From: Physcia stellaris
Taxonomy: Eukaryota; Ascomycota; Lecanoromycetes; Caliciales; Physciaceae
DNA: 64,000 nucleotides
Assembly (NCBI GenBank): GCA_018902385.1
Contig: JABSSW010000077.1
Span: 83,262-147,261, forward strand
Reading direction: 5' to 3'
Shown here: piece after piece, positions 49,580-61,207 of the stretch
How the letters are laid out: each line of letters opens with the position of its first letter
How positions within the stretch are numbered: the first letter of the stretch is position 1
The notes under the pieces: generated by a model
Seen by the model: only the letters and a program-made list of their open reading frames with translations
Told to the model about the DNA's origin: nothing
The model's database searches: none
Position numbers and translations under genes: made by a program

Positions 49580-50390
49580 ATGACTTCCCTGATCCCCTTT
49601 GTCCGTCATTGCTTACACCTTCCTAGCATCCTTCACATTACCGTCCTCATGCACGCAACCTTACTCTACTCTAGGCGATTACATAACATGGGTAACAACA
49701 ACCTACACCCTCGCCAACGGCGCCGCAACGACAGCGCAAGCAGAAGCGATTTACAATCAGATCCAGACAGAAGACGGCAGAACAATCACTCAGCAAGTCG
49801 CTATTTTCAATCACACGTTGTGGATCAATGGAGTGGGTACCGTACATGTTATGACGACGACGCCCATTTCGAGTTGTAGAGTAAGCGGCGTGCAAGGGTG
49901 GCCGAAGAGCTACGAGGGCCCGCTCGCCACTGGAGCAAGCACGTCTGCTGGCGGGAACTGGGATATTTCGCCAACTGTTGGGTCTGGAGACGTCTCCTCT
50001 CGGTTGATTGCATCGCTCCCAAAGATCACTTCAACAGCTCCCGCTCCTACGACAATTGCATCAATTCCTATCACTGCCCCATATTCCACAGGTGCATCAA
50101 TCTCAACCATCGCTACTCCTTACACATCTCCGACAGCCCCCAGTTGTCCAATCTCGTCTTCTCGTTCAGTCCCAGCGGGCCATGTAACCGCCACCAGCGC
50201 AGCAGGAATCGGTGTCGGAAGTGCGCTAGCTGGCGCACTGATTCCAGCATTAGCAGCCTGTTTGCTTAGAGAACGTTTAAGTCTTCGTTTCAAGAGGAAG
50301 AAGCGACTGGGCGAGATGGACGATGTGCGTTCGACGGTAGTGGGTAAGTTGGCGCAAGAGACGAGTCGTTTGGCTGCCGCGCCGTTGTAA
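49580..50390 (+). CDS. Signal-anchored membrane protein with a one-base frame break
   Basis: From about 49600 to 50390 one frame encodes a luminal or secreted domain (GDYITWVTTTYTLANGAATT...NGVGTVHVMTTTPISSC), a Ser/Thr/Pro-rich stalk, a membrane segment near the end (GIGVGSALAGALIPALAACLL) and a basic tail. Its N-terminus looks like a signal peptide (LSVIAYTFLASFTLPSS) but lacks an ATG. An ATG at 49580 starts MTSLIP in the neighbouring frame, and the two would be continuous if the TTT at about 49598-49600 had one base fewer. So either a frameshift mutation or a homopolymer sequencing error separates start from body. Without it the protein would be about 269 aa. The family is uncharacterised. 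Confidence 0.6.
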
Positions 50391-51647
50391 TGGCGCGATG
50401 ATGAATTTGATTGCAAAGGAGGCATCAGATTCATTCACGGGAGATCCCGCGAGTGTTGCTTTGGTCCTTCTAGATTTGGTGTGTTTACTGCATTTCTTAT
50501 TGGTTCTGCGAACAGTCAGAGACTTGAAAGTGCCGAATCGCTTGCATTTGGAAAACGTTCATGTGGATCCCAAGATTATAGAAATTGAGGACGCCGGCCT
50601 CACTAGACGTACCTTGTTTGAAGGTGATTTTCGCAATGACCGGTTGGAATGGATGAGGATATTGGGTTAGAGGGTAGTATGATAAATACCGTTGGGTAAA
50701 GGACATGGCACTCAACATCGGCGTGACTGAATGTTTCGGCTCCAGAAAGGGATGATATTCATACCGTATAATGATTCAAAAAGACTGTGTTTAAAGAGCA
50801 AAATACTCAAGTTGCACCCCAAGAGAGTCATGATCCGAGGTCTCGATGTTGGGCTTCTTGATTAGTACGTACGCGGATGCAGAATTGACGTAGTAGAGCT
50901 GTTGATTCTGAAATACAGTGTGCTTTTCGCTAAGCTATTTCTTCGTCAATACGGGGTGTAATTCGAGATGTGGTAATACTTCGCTTTGTGGATGGGTTGC
51001 CTTATGTGACTTCGTAGCGGAATTAGTTTGGCTCTTTTCAAGTAAAGTAGAGACCTTTGGACTATCCCGTGTTCCTAGTTTGATGTAATTTTTTTCTCCT
51101 TGCATTGCCACTGGTATGCTCATTCTGATAAGAAGTAGATCCGTCTCTGGCATGAAGCACATGATATGACATAGATTAAACATCATCTTCTGATTCCGTC
51201 CTAAGTCGAGCAGTCGCAGCGACGTGTGACTGTAGACACTGCCGATATGAAAGTGTGTTCACAGATTCGCATGCCACTCATTTGAAAAGTTTGATCTCGG
51301 GAATTAGAGTTCTGTTCTTTAGCGAGTCATAGCTGGATGCAGCTTCCCAAAACTGATTCGGCATCGTGCAGCTACATAGACTAATCTCTGGTAAACCTGC
51401 TTTCTTTCCTCGTTTAGTTATTTCAGAGAGCATTTTGCATGATTTGAAGAGCTAATACCTACCATGAATGAATGAACTTCGACATGCGGCTGTACGCAGT
51501 ACGCTCGCAGCTTTTTTTCAAGATGAGACCATATTCTTCACTTGGCGTTCATGAGCGCCTAAGACCGTCTAATCTTCCCTTCCCCTTCGGAAACTTCGTA
51601 CAGTTTCCTAACACAGCTGTGATCCAGTTTAGCCCTTCATCTCTTTA
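50391..51647. other. Intergenic spacer
   Basis: One ORF at 50398-50670 follows directly but has no recognised domain and may be 3' UTR. Nothing else is supported. Confidence 0.35.
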
Positions 51648-52471
51648 CTAAATCAGTTGAGAAATCCACTCACCGCCAGCATAATACCCAAAGTTCACCA
51701 CACTTCTTGAACTCTCTCTTGAAGTGAGCTCTACGGCATCCTGCATCGACTCCGCTTCCCTGACATTCTCCGCCACAGCGCGATCATACATGTGTATCAA
51801 CATATGGACCACATAAGCATACTTCCCATGGATCAAGCCCAGATCTCCAGCCTTGAACTTCACATCCGATCCCAAGTCCGGGCACGGCTGTGAGTCATGG
51901 CCGAGATCATCAAAGAACTGCGGACATACCATGATCCCTCAATCCCAGGCTTTATAAAAACGAGTTCTAGATTTCGCTGCCGGCACTGCGCCAGGATCGG
52001 AGCCGCCATGGTATCACCATCATTGATACACAGAAACACAAGCTGTGGAGCCCAATCGCCGCGGCCAGCAGCTCTCCTTCCAGAGACGATCACGGGGTTT
52101 CCATCCGCAATGTTGCGGTACGCGGCGACGACTTTGGCGATGTTGCGGTTGGATTTGAAGAAAGCGGTAAACCCGTGCTGGGAGCGTGTGCCCAGCTGAG
52201 CGTCGGTGATTGTCTTCTCAAAGTCTCCTTTCATAAGGAAGAGGGAGCCAAGGAGTTTGTTGGCCTTGCTAATTGGATCATGAGGATTACCGCAAACCAT
52301 GATGTCGTAGCCATTCAACGGATGCTTTGTCTGTGAGTTCTGACGGGCAGCAAATTGGGGTGCTCGTAGAGAATGAGTGAGGACGGCGGCTAAGCTGGAT
52401 GAAGAAATTAGTAAAGGGGTGGATATTCTATAGAGTAACTTGTTGGGCAAACATTCGACTGTGGAAGACAC
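51648..52471 (-). pseudogene. Secreted metallopeptidase-like gene, inactivated
   Basis: Read leftwards, the first frame carries a signal-like segment (STPLLISSSSLAAVL) and the conserved block GYDIMVCGNPHDP...SQHGFTAFFKSN...NPVIVSGRRAA. The second frame carries MVCPQFFDDLGH...AYVVHMLIHMYDRA...NFGYYAGG. The two halves belong to one protein but are in different frames around 51940. No intron bridges them; the GTATGTCCGCAG there is only 12 bp. The expected zinc motif HExxH reads HMLIH, so the catalytic Glu is replaced by Met. No in-frame ATG precedes the signal-like segment. The family resembles fungal lysine-type or deuterolysin-like metallopeptidases. Three separate defects make this a pseudogene, or at best a non-catalytic relative. 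Confidence 0.65.
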
Positions 52472-53050
52472 TTCGAAGATACCTTACTTCAGTATCCGGA
52501 CGATTCCTGGGCTTACATTTGCAGAAAATTGTCGCTTTATCGGCAGTAAAGGCAACACCCATCGGTACACGCGTTAGTTGATAAAGGCTCCGCTCTATTA
52601 GGCAAGCGAGAGAAGAGCAGGTAAAATAACAACAGATCTAAAGTGGAGAAGCCCTACGGAACGTGAGCCAGAGACAAAGCTAATGGTTGTTAGCCCCTAG
52701 GCAGAGTTCTTTGCATAAATAGCAGTTACCCTGCTAGTCGTAATCGCCATGGTCGCAACAAAGCCAGGGGAATGATGCACTTTCCTACGAAATAACTCAA
52801 AGTGTGCAGCCTGCCAGCCCCTTCGCTCTCATGCTATGACCTTCGAATCCATTGGAAGGGACGGAAACGAAAACTTCCATCATCTCCTCATTGCTCTTTT
52901 CGAGTTTGTATTAACGTAGACAATATCGCCTCAGAGTTCGTTCATCGTTTCAAGGTCAAGTCATGAGCCCAGCGGAAGGCTGGCAACCCTAGCATTAGGC
53001 TAACCTAGGGTTGTCGGGACTCTTTCTTTTCGCAACACGCAATTGAATAT
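52472..53050. other. Spacer upstream of the LINE insertion
   Basis: Normal base composition up to the insertion point; no gene is recognised. Confidence 0.45.
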
Positions 53051-53063
53051 TCATCTCTTGCGA
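53051..53063 (+). repeat. LINE target-site duplication, 5' copy
   Basis: TCATCTCTTGCGA, identical to 58947-58959. It keeps CpT dinucleotides that are almost absent inside the element. Confidence 0.9.
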
Positions 53064-54020
53064 GAAAAACACAATTTATGTTACAAATCGAATTTTTGAA
53101 ATAACTCAACAACGAAACGTGATATTGATTTGATTGACGCGTCATTCGATTCGTCGAATTTTTGCGCATCGATCAATGAACAATTGATAATAATGAAAAA
53201 AATTACATGATCGCAATTAAATCAAACGAACGAAAATGTTCACAAACAAAAAACAATGTTGTTGAAAAACATCAAAAAATGTCGAAAATTCGTTCGAACA
53301 AAAAAAAAATCATCATCAAAAATCATCGAAAATTGATTTACAATCGTCGTGACATATTTTGAAAACACACAATTTGCATTAATTCAAAAAAACATGATAA
53401 ACGCAATGAATAAAATGATTGTTCAATTCAACAAAAAACACGCGAAAATGAAAAAAAACAATGTCATGATTCGTCATGAAATCACAAAAATAATCATTTT
53501 TTTCAAATTTTTTTTTATTTTTACGATCAAGACGAAATTTCGCAATTGAATAATCGTCGTTGCGATTTTTTTAACGTTTAAAATTATCGCAAACAAAAAC
53601 ATCGAAATCATAATACGTTTAAACGATAACGAAAAAAAACAACAATTGAATCAATACGAAATTAAACGTATCGTCAATGAAATCAACACGTGTATTACGA
53701 AAAAAACATACAAATCAAAAATATTCGAACGATCAAAAAATTTTCGAATGATAATTTCGCGATACACGCGATAAACGCAAAAAAAACAAAAAAATTGCGA
53801 AACAACAATGCATGAACGACGATATTCGATAAAAAAACGAAAACGATCGTTTCGATTTATGCGATCATGATTAACGATATAAAAATCAAAAAATTCGATT
53901 TAAAAAGAACAAAAAATAAAAAAACGACGATGCGTAAAATTAAAAAAAAAAAAACGAAAATGTGAAAAAGTTAAAAAAATGAAAATTTTGTATTTGTTTT
54001 GAAAAAACAAATTCACGACA

Positions 54021-54823
54021 ATGCAACAATATCATATTTTGATTATTGAAATCATTATTTCAAAAATAAATAACAATATGTTGAACAACAACATCATGAT
54101 CGAAAAAAAACTGAAAATTTGTTCAATGTTTAACAAAACATACAAAATTATTCAATGTTATAAATGTTATTATCACGAACACAATACAATTCAATGCAAA
54201 AAAAAAACGATACGATTATTGCGCAAATGCGCATGTTACAAAAAAGAAAAAATGTGCAAAAAATTACAAAATCAAATGTTATGTATGTGAAAAAGCACAT
54301 AATTCATGAAAAAAAAATGCAAAAAAAAATAGAAAAAAATCGAAAAATTATGTATTAACGCTCGATTACGTCAGCGAAATTCGAAATTCAAAAACAACAA
54401 TACATCGTTGTCAACAAAATGATAACGATTTCGAAATCGATGAATACAATTCACGAAAATTCAAAAACGACAATCGTTGCGAAAAAATTCAATCAATTAA
54501 AAAAGTTACAACGACGAAACATCGAAAAATCACAAAAAAAAAAAATTTATTTAAACGAAATCAACAAACGCAAAAAAACGAACGCGCATGAATTTCACGT
54601 GAAAATGATTTTGTCGATCGAAACAATGATGTTATCGCAATTATTTTCAAATTCACAAAAATTTCGAAACAAAAAAGATGATAAATCGACGTTATCGATC
54701 AAAAAAAAAAACATCAATAATCAAAAAAATATAAAAATTCGAAAAAAAAAAAGTTTTCGTTCACGATTATCAAAACATTTTTATTTAACGTCACGAATCG
54801 AAATACGAAATTCAAAACAATGA
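54021..54823 (+). pseudogene. LINE ORF1 (gag-like) remnant with zinc knuckles
   Basis: At about 54153-54300 the translation reads CYKCYYHEHNTIQC, then KCACYKKEKMC, matching two or more CCHC knuckles (CX2CX4HX4C for the first). The following frame (54419-54823) is Lys-rich and belongs to the same ORF1. Stops interrupt it. In LINEs this protein binds the RNA as part of the RNP. Confidence 0.75.
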
Positions 54824-57800
54824 AAAAATGTTAAAAAACGACACATTATCGATATTACAATACAACGTCAACGATTCGAAAATTCAAATCATGATATCGT
54901 TGTTCGAAACAAAAAACATAAAAAAATTCGATATATTGATCATGCAAAAATCATGAAAAAATTCATTTTAATTTACGACAAATGACAAATTTTCGTAACA
55001 GTTCGAATTATTGTATATGTTCGATACAATTACGAAAATGTGCATGTTTGTCAACAAAAAAATAACGAAAATTGTATATTTTCACACGTTTCACAACAAA
55101 AATCTGATTTTATTAAAAATGCAAATCGAAAACAACAAAATTATCAACATTTATAACATGTATAATTTATACAAAAACAACGAGAATTTCAACGCGATAT
55201 TCAGTTTTAAAAACGCGATGCAAAAAAAAAATCAACGAAAAACACGTTATCGTAAAAAATTTTAATTTGCATCATTTCAATTGAAAAAATCACATGTGAA
55301 AACAAACGCGAACGTATATGAATTCATAATTACGATGAAAAAATATAAATTGAAAAAAATCACATCAATCGAATTAATTACATGAAATAAATATACGAAC
55401 GAAAACACAATTGATTTCACATACGCAATATCGTTGTTTCGAAACAACATAATCGAAATCGATATCGACGAAAACATGAACAATCATTCGAATTATCGTT
55501 CAATTAAAACGATATTCAATTTGCGAACAAGAACGATCGCGTCGAAAATTACAAAAATTTGAACGAAAACAAATATCGATATATTACGCGAAAAATTGCA
55601 AACGAAAATCACGAATAATGAAACGATCATTTTCAACAACGACACGCACAACAATCAAACAAAAAAAATCGACGATCAAATTAAAAAATTGATAAAAATC
55701 ATTCAAACAATTATCGAAACAATCATTTCGATTAACAAATCGAATATTTACGCGAAATTAAAATTTATCGAAAAATGCAAACAAACATCGAAAACGATCA
55801 AATCGATCAAAAAAAAATATCAAAACAACGACAAAATCGAAAATCTGTGAAAATCGTACAAAAAAATGAAAAATCGTTTGAATCACGTAATTTTTAAAAT
55901 CATGAAAACACAATAAAAAAAAAAATCGAAAAAAAATGTGATACATTAAACAACATGTAAAAAACATGCAAATAAACAAAAAATAAAATTTCGAAAAAAA
56001 TTTGTTTATCGACATTACACGATCATTCATTTATGTTGTCAAAAATCGATTCAATCAAAAAAACATTCATATTGTTGAAAAAGTTTTTTTCGTCGTTTAC
56101 GATTGTTTTAATCGACATACAAAAAATCACATACAATTAAAATTTGAAATTGAAAAACATACAATTTCACGAAATGACGAAAATTATAATCAAACAAATT
56201 TCGAAAATTATAATCAAACAAATTTCGAACAAAATTTCAAACGACGACGACATAATCAATAAAATTTAAAAATGAATAAATAATATCATTGCATCACATT
56301 TGCAACGAATATACAACGTTAATTTAAACGAAAATTATTATTCGAAACATTTTCGAAAATCGATCACGATCGCATTGCGTAAATCAAACAAAAAAATTTA
56401 TTCATTGACGATTTCGTACAAATCAATTGTTTTATTCAATATTATAAACAAGTTCATGAAATTCATATTGATCAAACGAATCAATTTTTTGACGAAAAAA
56501 CACGATTTGTTGTCACGCACACATTTCGAAATCAAAAAATCGTGTTTACAAAACACGCATTACATTACATGATGAAACGAATACATTCGACATGAAACAA
56601 AAAATTGATAATCGTGATCATGCTTTTCGACGTGATGAACGTTTTCGACAATATAACGCGTTTAAAATTGTTACATAATTTCAAAATGAAACGTTTAAAC
56701 GAGAAACTGATACGATATATTGATTTTTTTTGTTTAATAAAAAAACGATATTGAAAACGAACGAATACGATATCGAATGATTCGAAATATTCATAAAAAT
56801 TTCACAAAATTCATCGATGTCATCGATTTTTTTTTTTTTTTTACAACGCATTTCTATTGAAAATTTTGAAAAAAAAATATTTCAACGAACGAATTCGTCG
56901 ACGATGTAGAAATGTTGACGAAAAATCACATTTTCGAAAAATGCAACGATATCATAATCAAAACACACGAAAAAATCTGCGTATCGTGAACATTGAAGCA
57001 TGAAATGAAATTTGCATTTTTCAAATATCAGCTCATTTATTTCAATCGAAGAAAAAAAACAAACGTCACAAAATCGATATTATTTTCTGAATTCAATCAA
57101 AGAGTCAAAACAAACAAAAAGATGAAATATCTGAACGTCATAATGAACGAGAAACTCAACTGAAAAACACAAATTAATCAAAACAAAACGAAAACATTGA
57201 AATCAATAAAAACATTACGCAATTTTGACGACATTACATAAAATGTTAAATTTTCGAAAATAAAACAAATAATGCAAACGATTTTTATTTCACAATTCAT
57301 ATACGCATGTTCGATATAATACATGTCGACAAAAAAAAATCATAACAAAAATAAAATCAAAAAATTAACGAATGTTCAATATCAAATCGAAAAAATCATA
57401 ACGAAAACATACAAAATTATTTCGAAAAAAACGTTTAACATCGAAATCAATTCAATATTTATGCATTTACGTTTAAATAAATTCATCAACGCGTTCGCAA
57501 TGAAATTAATAACAAATTCGACATACGATACGATTATACGCGATCGTTTCATCAAAAAATCGAAAAACGTTAATTTATTGAAAAAATTAATGAATAAATT
57601 CGAAAAAAAAACGAACATCAAAACACACGATATGAAAAAAATTTTATTTTTTGTCGTATCGTCGTGATAAAAATCGTCAATTACACGTATCATGAAAAAC
57701 AAAAAAAAAATCGAAAAATATCACAAAATGCAATTAACAACGAATTCGATCAATTACATATACACAAACGAAAACGACATTAACGACAAAATGAATGCAA

Positions 57801-58554
57801 CAACGATATTTTCAAAAACGAAATTTATTACAACGAAAACGTATTTGAAATTCATTACGTTATACACGATTTATTTTGCTGAATTATATAATATCGTTTT
57901 AACAATGAATATGCGATTGTATTCGTTTTTGAAATTTGCAAAAAAATCGAAATTCGTCATATGCATCGACAATCAAACAACAATTTAAACGATGCACAAT
58001 TCAAAAATCAATTTCAATCAATATTTGATGAAATGAATAATCTGATTGATCAACGAATTGCGAAACAAATATATAAAAATAAAATTACATTGAATTTCGA
58101 TTTACATCGATATCGAAAATAACGAACAAACAAATATTGCGATCAAACAAATTATAAATTAAAAATTGAAAAAACGAAATAAAAAAAAATAAACATTAAT
58201 CACAAAACACAACAAACGAATATACAAATGTTGAAAAACGCAATCAAAATCGTAATTGATAAATCGATTAAACAACAATGATGTCAAAAATGAAAAAATT
58301 GCAATAAAAAAAAAAATTTATACAAATTTACATCGAAATCGAATACGACAATAATGCGATTACACGAAAAATTCATTAAAAAATTCAATGTCATAACAAT
58401 ACAATTTCGCACGATCAAAATAAAATTAAAAACGTTTTTATACAACAAAAAACAAATCGAAAATTTCATGTGTTTATGCATGTGTAACAAACAGACGATC
58501 AAACACGTGTTTTTCGAATGCAAAAAATTGAAAAAATTTCGAAAAAATTTATGA
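54824..58554 (+). pseudogene. LINE ORF2 (endonuclease, reverse transcriptase, RNase H) remnant
   Basis: The endonuclease begins with ILQYNVNDSK at about 54860. The reverse transcriptase fingers/palm are visible at 56398-56570 and its catalytic box FVDD at about 56897-56908. RNase H runs from about 57755 to 57990 (IYTNENDIND, AELYNIVL, CIDNQTTI). The terminal zinc finger CLCMC...TIKHVFFEC is at about 58467-58525. Stops, mainly TGA in place of TGG, and frame changes break the whole reading frame, so no active enzyme can be made. Confidence 0.82.
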
Positions 58555-58922
58555 ATTGACGAAATTAAAAAAACGAAATGAAAAAAAATAAAATTGATGA
58601 ACGTATTGATCAATTCGATCAATTTGACAAAAACGACAAAATTTATCGAAAAATTCGAATTCATTGATTATTTACGAGTTTCAATTACGAACGACGAAAA
58701 ATAAAAATTGCAAAAAAAATGCATTGAATTGAAAATTTTCGTACAAAATGAAAATGAGAAAAAATCATGAAAATAAAAATGTTTGAAATGATTTGCTCGA
58801 ATAAAAAAACAAAACATCAAAAGCAAATAATTTTGTATAAAGTCAAAAATTTTCTAAAAAATGATTGACTCGATTGTTTTTAATCGCATAACGAATTCTT
58901 AAAATCGATTTCGAATGCTTAA

Positions 58923-58946
58923 TGAATCAATCAATCAATCAATCAA
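58923..58946 (+). repeat. (AATC)n tail of the LINE
   Basis: About five tandem AATC units lie directly before the 3' target-site copy. Short tandem tails at this place are usual for Tad/I-type LINEs. Confidence 0.8.
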
Positions 58947-58959
58947 TCATCTCTTGCGA
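58947..58959 (+). repeat. LINE target-site duplication, 3' copy
   Basis: TCATCTCTTGCGA, identical to 53051-53063. Confidence 0.9.
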
Positions 58960-61207
58960 TGAAATAAACTTACTCTCATTCAAAAGACTCATAATGTCTC
59001 ACCATTCAGGATCCAAAGTGGCAACGCATGTGGCACGAGTCCCGCCTCCCGTACCAAAGCTCGAATCGCGTCTTCCTCGCGATCTCTACGTGGCGATGAT
59101 GTCGCGTCGTGATAAAAGGTATCTGAACAAACCCATACTACGAGGTCGGCGATACTGAAACGCATACAGTGTGAGCCGTTCTTCTTTCGCATCGATCTAG
59201 ATGCAGAAAATTCATGTTTTTCTCGAGACACAATACGAATCGCATTGTTCATCTTTCAGTTTCCAGACAGTTCTTTTCATCTAGTCGTCTTACATCAATC
59301 TCATCTCGTCATCGAACAATCATGTTCATTCCTTCGCGACATCATCTTTCTTTTACTCGTTCCGCTTCGCTTCATTCGCGTTGACGATGTATTTGATATC
59401 GTCTTCCCAGCCGTTAGGCTCGAAACGTCCATGTGAAATCTGAGACAAAATCGAATGACAGAATCGCATTTGATGACTGCTGGATATGAAGAGACGAATT
59501 GAATATCATACTTTCAGTACGAAGGAAAATTGCTTTCTCGAGCGCTCTTGGTATTGTGAAGGCTGAGTATCGGGCGTGTTGGATGAAAGGACTGATGAGA
59601 GAAACGAGTCGAAAGAGTTGATGAGTCTGATGGGATATATGACATGAATGTATGAATTTGAAAGGAAAATGTGAGTGGATTTAGCTGTTACGATAGTGAA
59701 AGACATGAATTCAGCTTTGCCGATTGAGAATGAGGAAATTGCGAGATCACGCGACTAATTTTGGAGTAAGGCATCGCATACTTGCTCTAATCATTAGTCA
59801 CTGCTTGAACAATTTCGTCGATGACTTAATTTTGGATAAATCGAAGATACGTCATTTTAAAAGACAGTATCTTTGTAATCAAATATGATGAAACTTAACG
59901 TCGACACGTCGTGTACTTCTAAGACTTCTACTAGTTTCAGCTGATCATCACAGATGTTGAACTTTAGATTCACATCATTGTCGCGACTATTCAGATCAGA
60001 TTCGGTCAGTGCATTCTTCTCTGTCTATTGTTGATGAGCGATCTCATCGTGTAATGAAGAAAATGTCTACTTCATTGATTAAATTATTCATCTTTCGAAC
60101 ACACTGTCTGCGCTAAGCTAGATCTGAGAAAGTCCGAAAGTGATCTTGAAGACTATGACTCTTTGAATTGAATCAATCTTATTCGAGATTGAAAAAAAGT
60201 AGAATGAACTAATGCAATCACATAGATCATGACAAACTAAGGCTTCGTCTATTCGTTTTCAAATTCTTGTAACAGTTATGTCGTGATACGTTCTGAGCAG
60301 ATTAGTGGTGAGAAGTACTTGCTTTAGAAACAAAATTGCTCATTGTTAGACACTACTGTTGCACGGATATAATCTTGAAAAAGATCAAATTTCTACTCTA
60401 GGATGATTTCTTATTGTCTTGGCAGATTGCATCAATATTTAACATTTTCAATTTCATCAATACGATTGGTAGCGATTTTCTTGAGAATCTCATACTCTGA
60501 CTTCACTATGATCGATAAGTATTTATATATAGACAGGCTCGACAGGATGATTGAAACTTACGGCCGGAAGAGACAACGTTCTAGACCACTGAAGCGGCTC
60601 TAGATGCATCTGACAAGCACCTCGCATCCAACCTGCTTAATTTCGCGTCTTCGAACCCAATGGGAAAGGGGGAAAGGGGAGGCCTGGATATCAAAAGCAC
60701 GCTTTGACTTATCGTGGACGCGATGGCTTGCATGATACGCCTCGTCACAACAGCTCCTGCATTAGCTGATACATCCTTGAGCCTTGTGCAACCCTTCAGC
60801 CTTGTGATGGACAGATCCGAAGGGGTTCATATAGCTCTCGCTGGTCCCATCTCCACGAATGATTGTTACGAACCTTCCTGGACTCCTTTTCTTTTCATTT
60901 ACACGTTTACACCTAGCCTCAATACTAATTCCTGCTTTCTTAGAGAAATCATGGCGACATCCAGCATTCCCTTCACGCCGCTATCGCAAGCACACCAATA
61001 TTCATATTCTTCAACTCTCGCTTCTCTAAACATTCATTTTTCTAATGATTTCGACTCTCAATTTTTTCGAATCAATCATATCCCGCGCAGCCGGAGACTT
61101 TCTCTGCTCCAAATGCACCAGGAGTTCCTCCATTACGGCCGTCTGCAATACAGAATCCAAGTCAACTACAACATTGTGGCCTTTCGCCCGAGAACAGCAC
61201 ATTGTCA
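58960..61207. other. AT-rich subtelomeric spacer, end part open upstream of next gene
   Basis: No gene is supported between 58960 and about 61040; small ORFs on both strands at 58989-59252 overlap and lack domains. From about 61045 to 61207 the frame of the next gene is open and Pro/Ser-rich (SAPNAPGVPPLRPSAIQ), so its true N-terminus may lie here, possibly after a splice at CGCGCAG (about 61090). Confidence 0.4.

Larger units (their letters stand above)
53064..58946 (+). mobile_element. Tad1-like LINE (non-LTR retrotransposon), hypermutated
   Basis: The 5.88 kb element is bounded by a perfect 13 bp target-site duplication and ends in an (AATC)n tail. On the plus strand it keeps the order of a Tad-type LINE: zinc knuckles (54.15 kb), endonuclease start ILQYNVN (54.86 kb), reverse transcriptase LFNIINKFM...RINFLTKKHDLL (56.4 kb) and FVDD (56.9 kb), RNase H IYTNEN...AELYNIVL (57.75-57.9 kb), and a terminal Cys/His finger (58.47-58.53 kb). 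All frames are interrupted. Base composition is extreme: C occurs almost only as CpA or CpG, and G almost only as CpG or TpG. Gly codons have become Asp/Asn/Glu and Trp codons TGA, as expected from G-to-A change after a purine. Confidence 0.93.

Noticed and set aside
53300-58700. Many ORFs of 60-134 codons rich in Lys, Asn and Ile
   Set aside because: They are fragments of the hypermutated LINE in one or other frame, or chance frames in AT-rich DNA, not separate genes.
53064-58946. Classical CpA-type RIP as the explanation for the AT-rich block
   Set aside because: CpA is abundant and CpT/CpC are missing, which is opposite to the classical signature.
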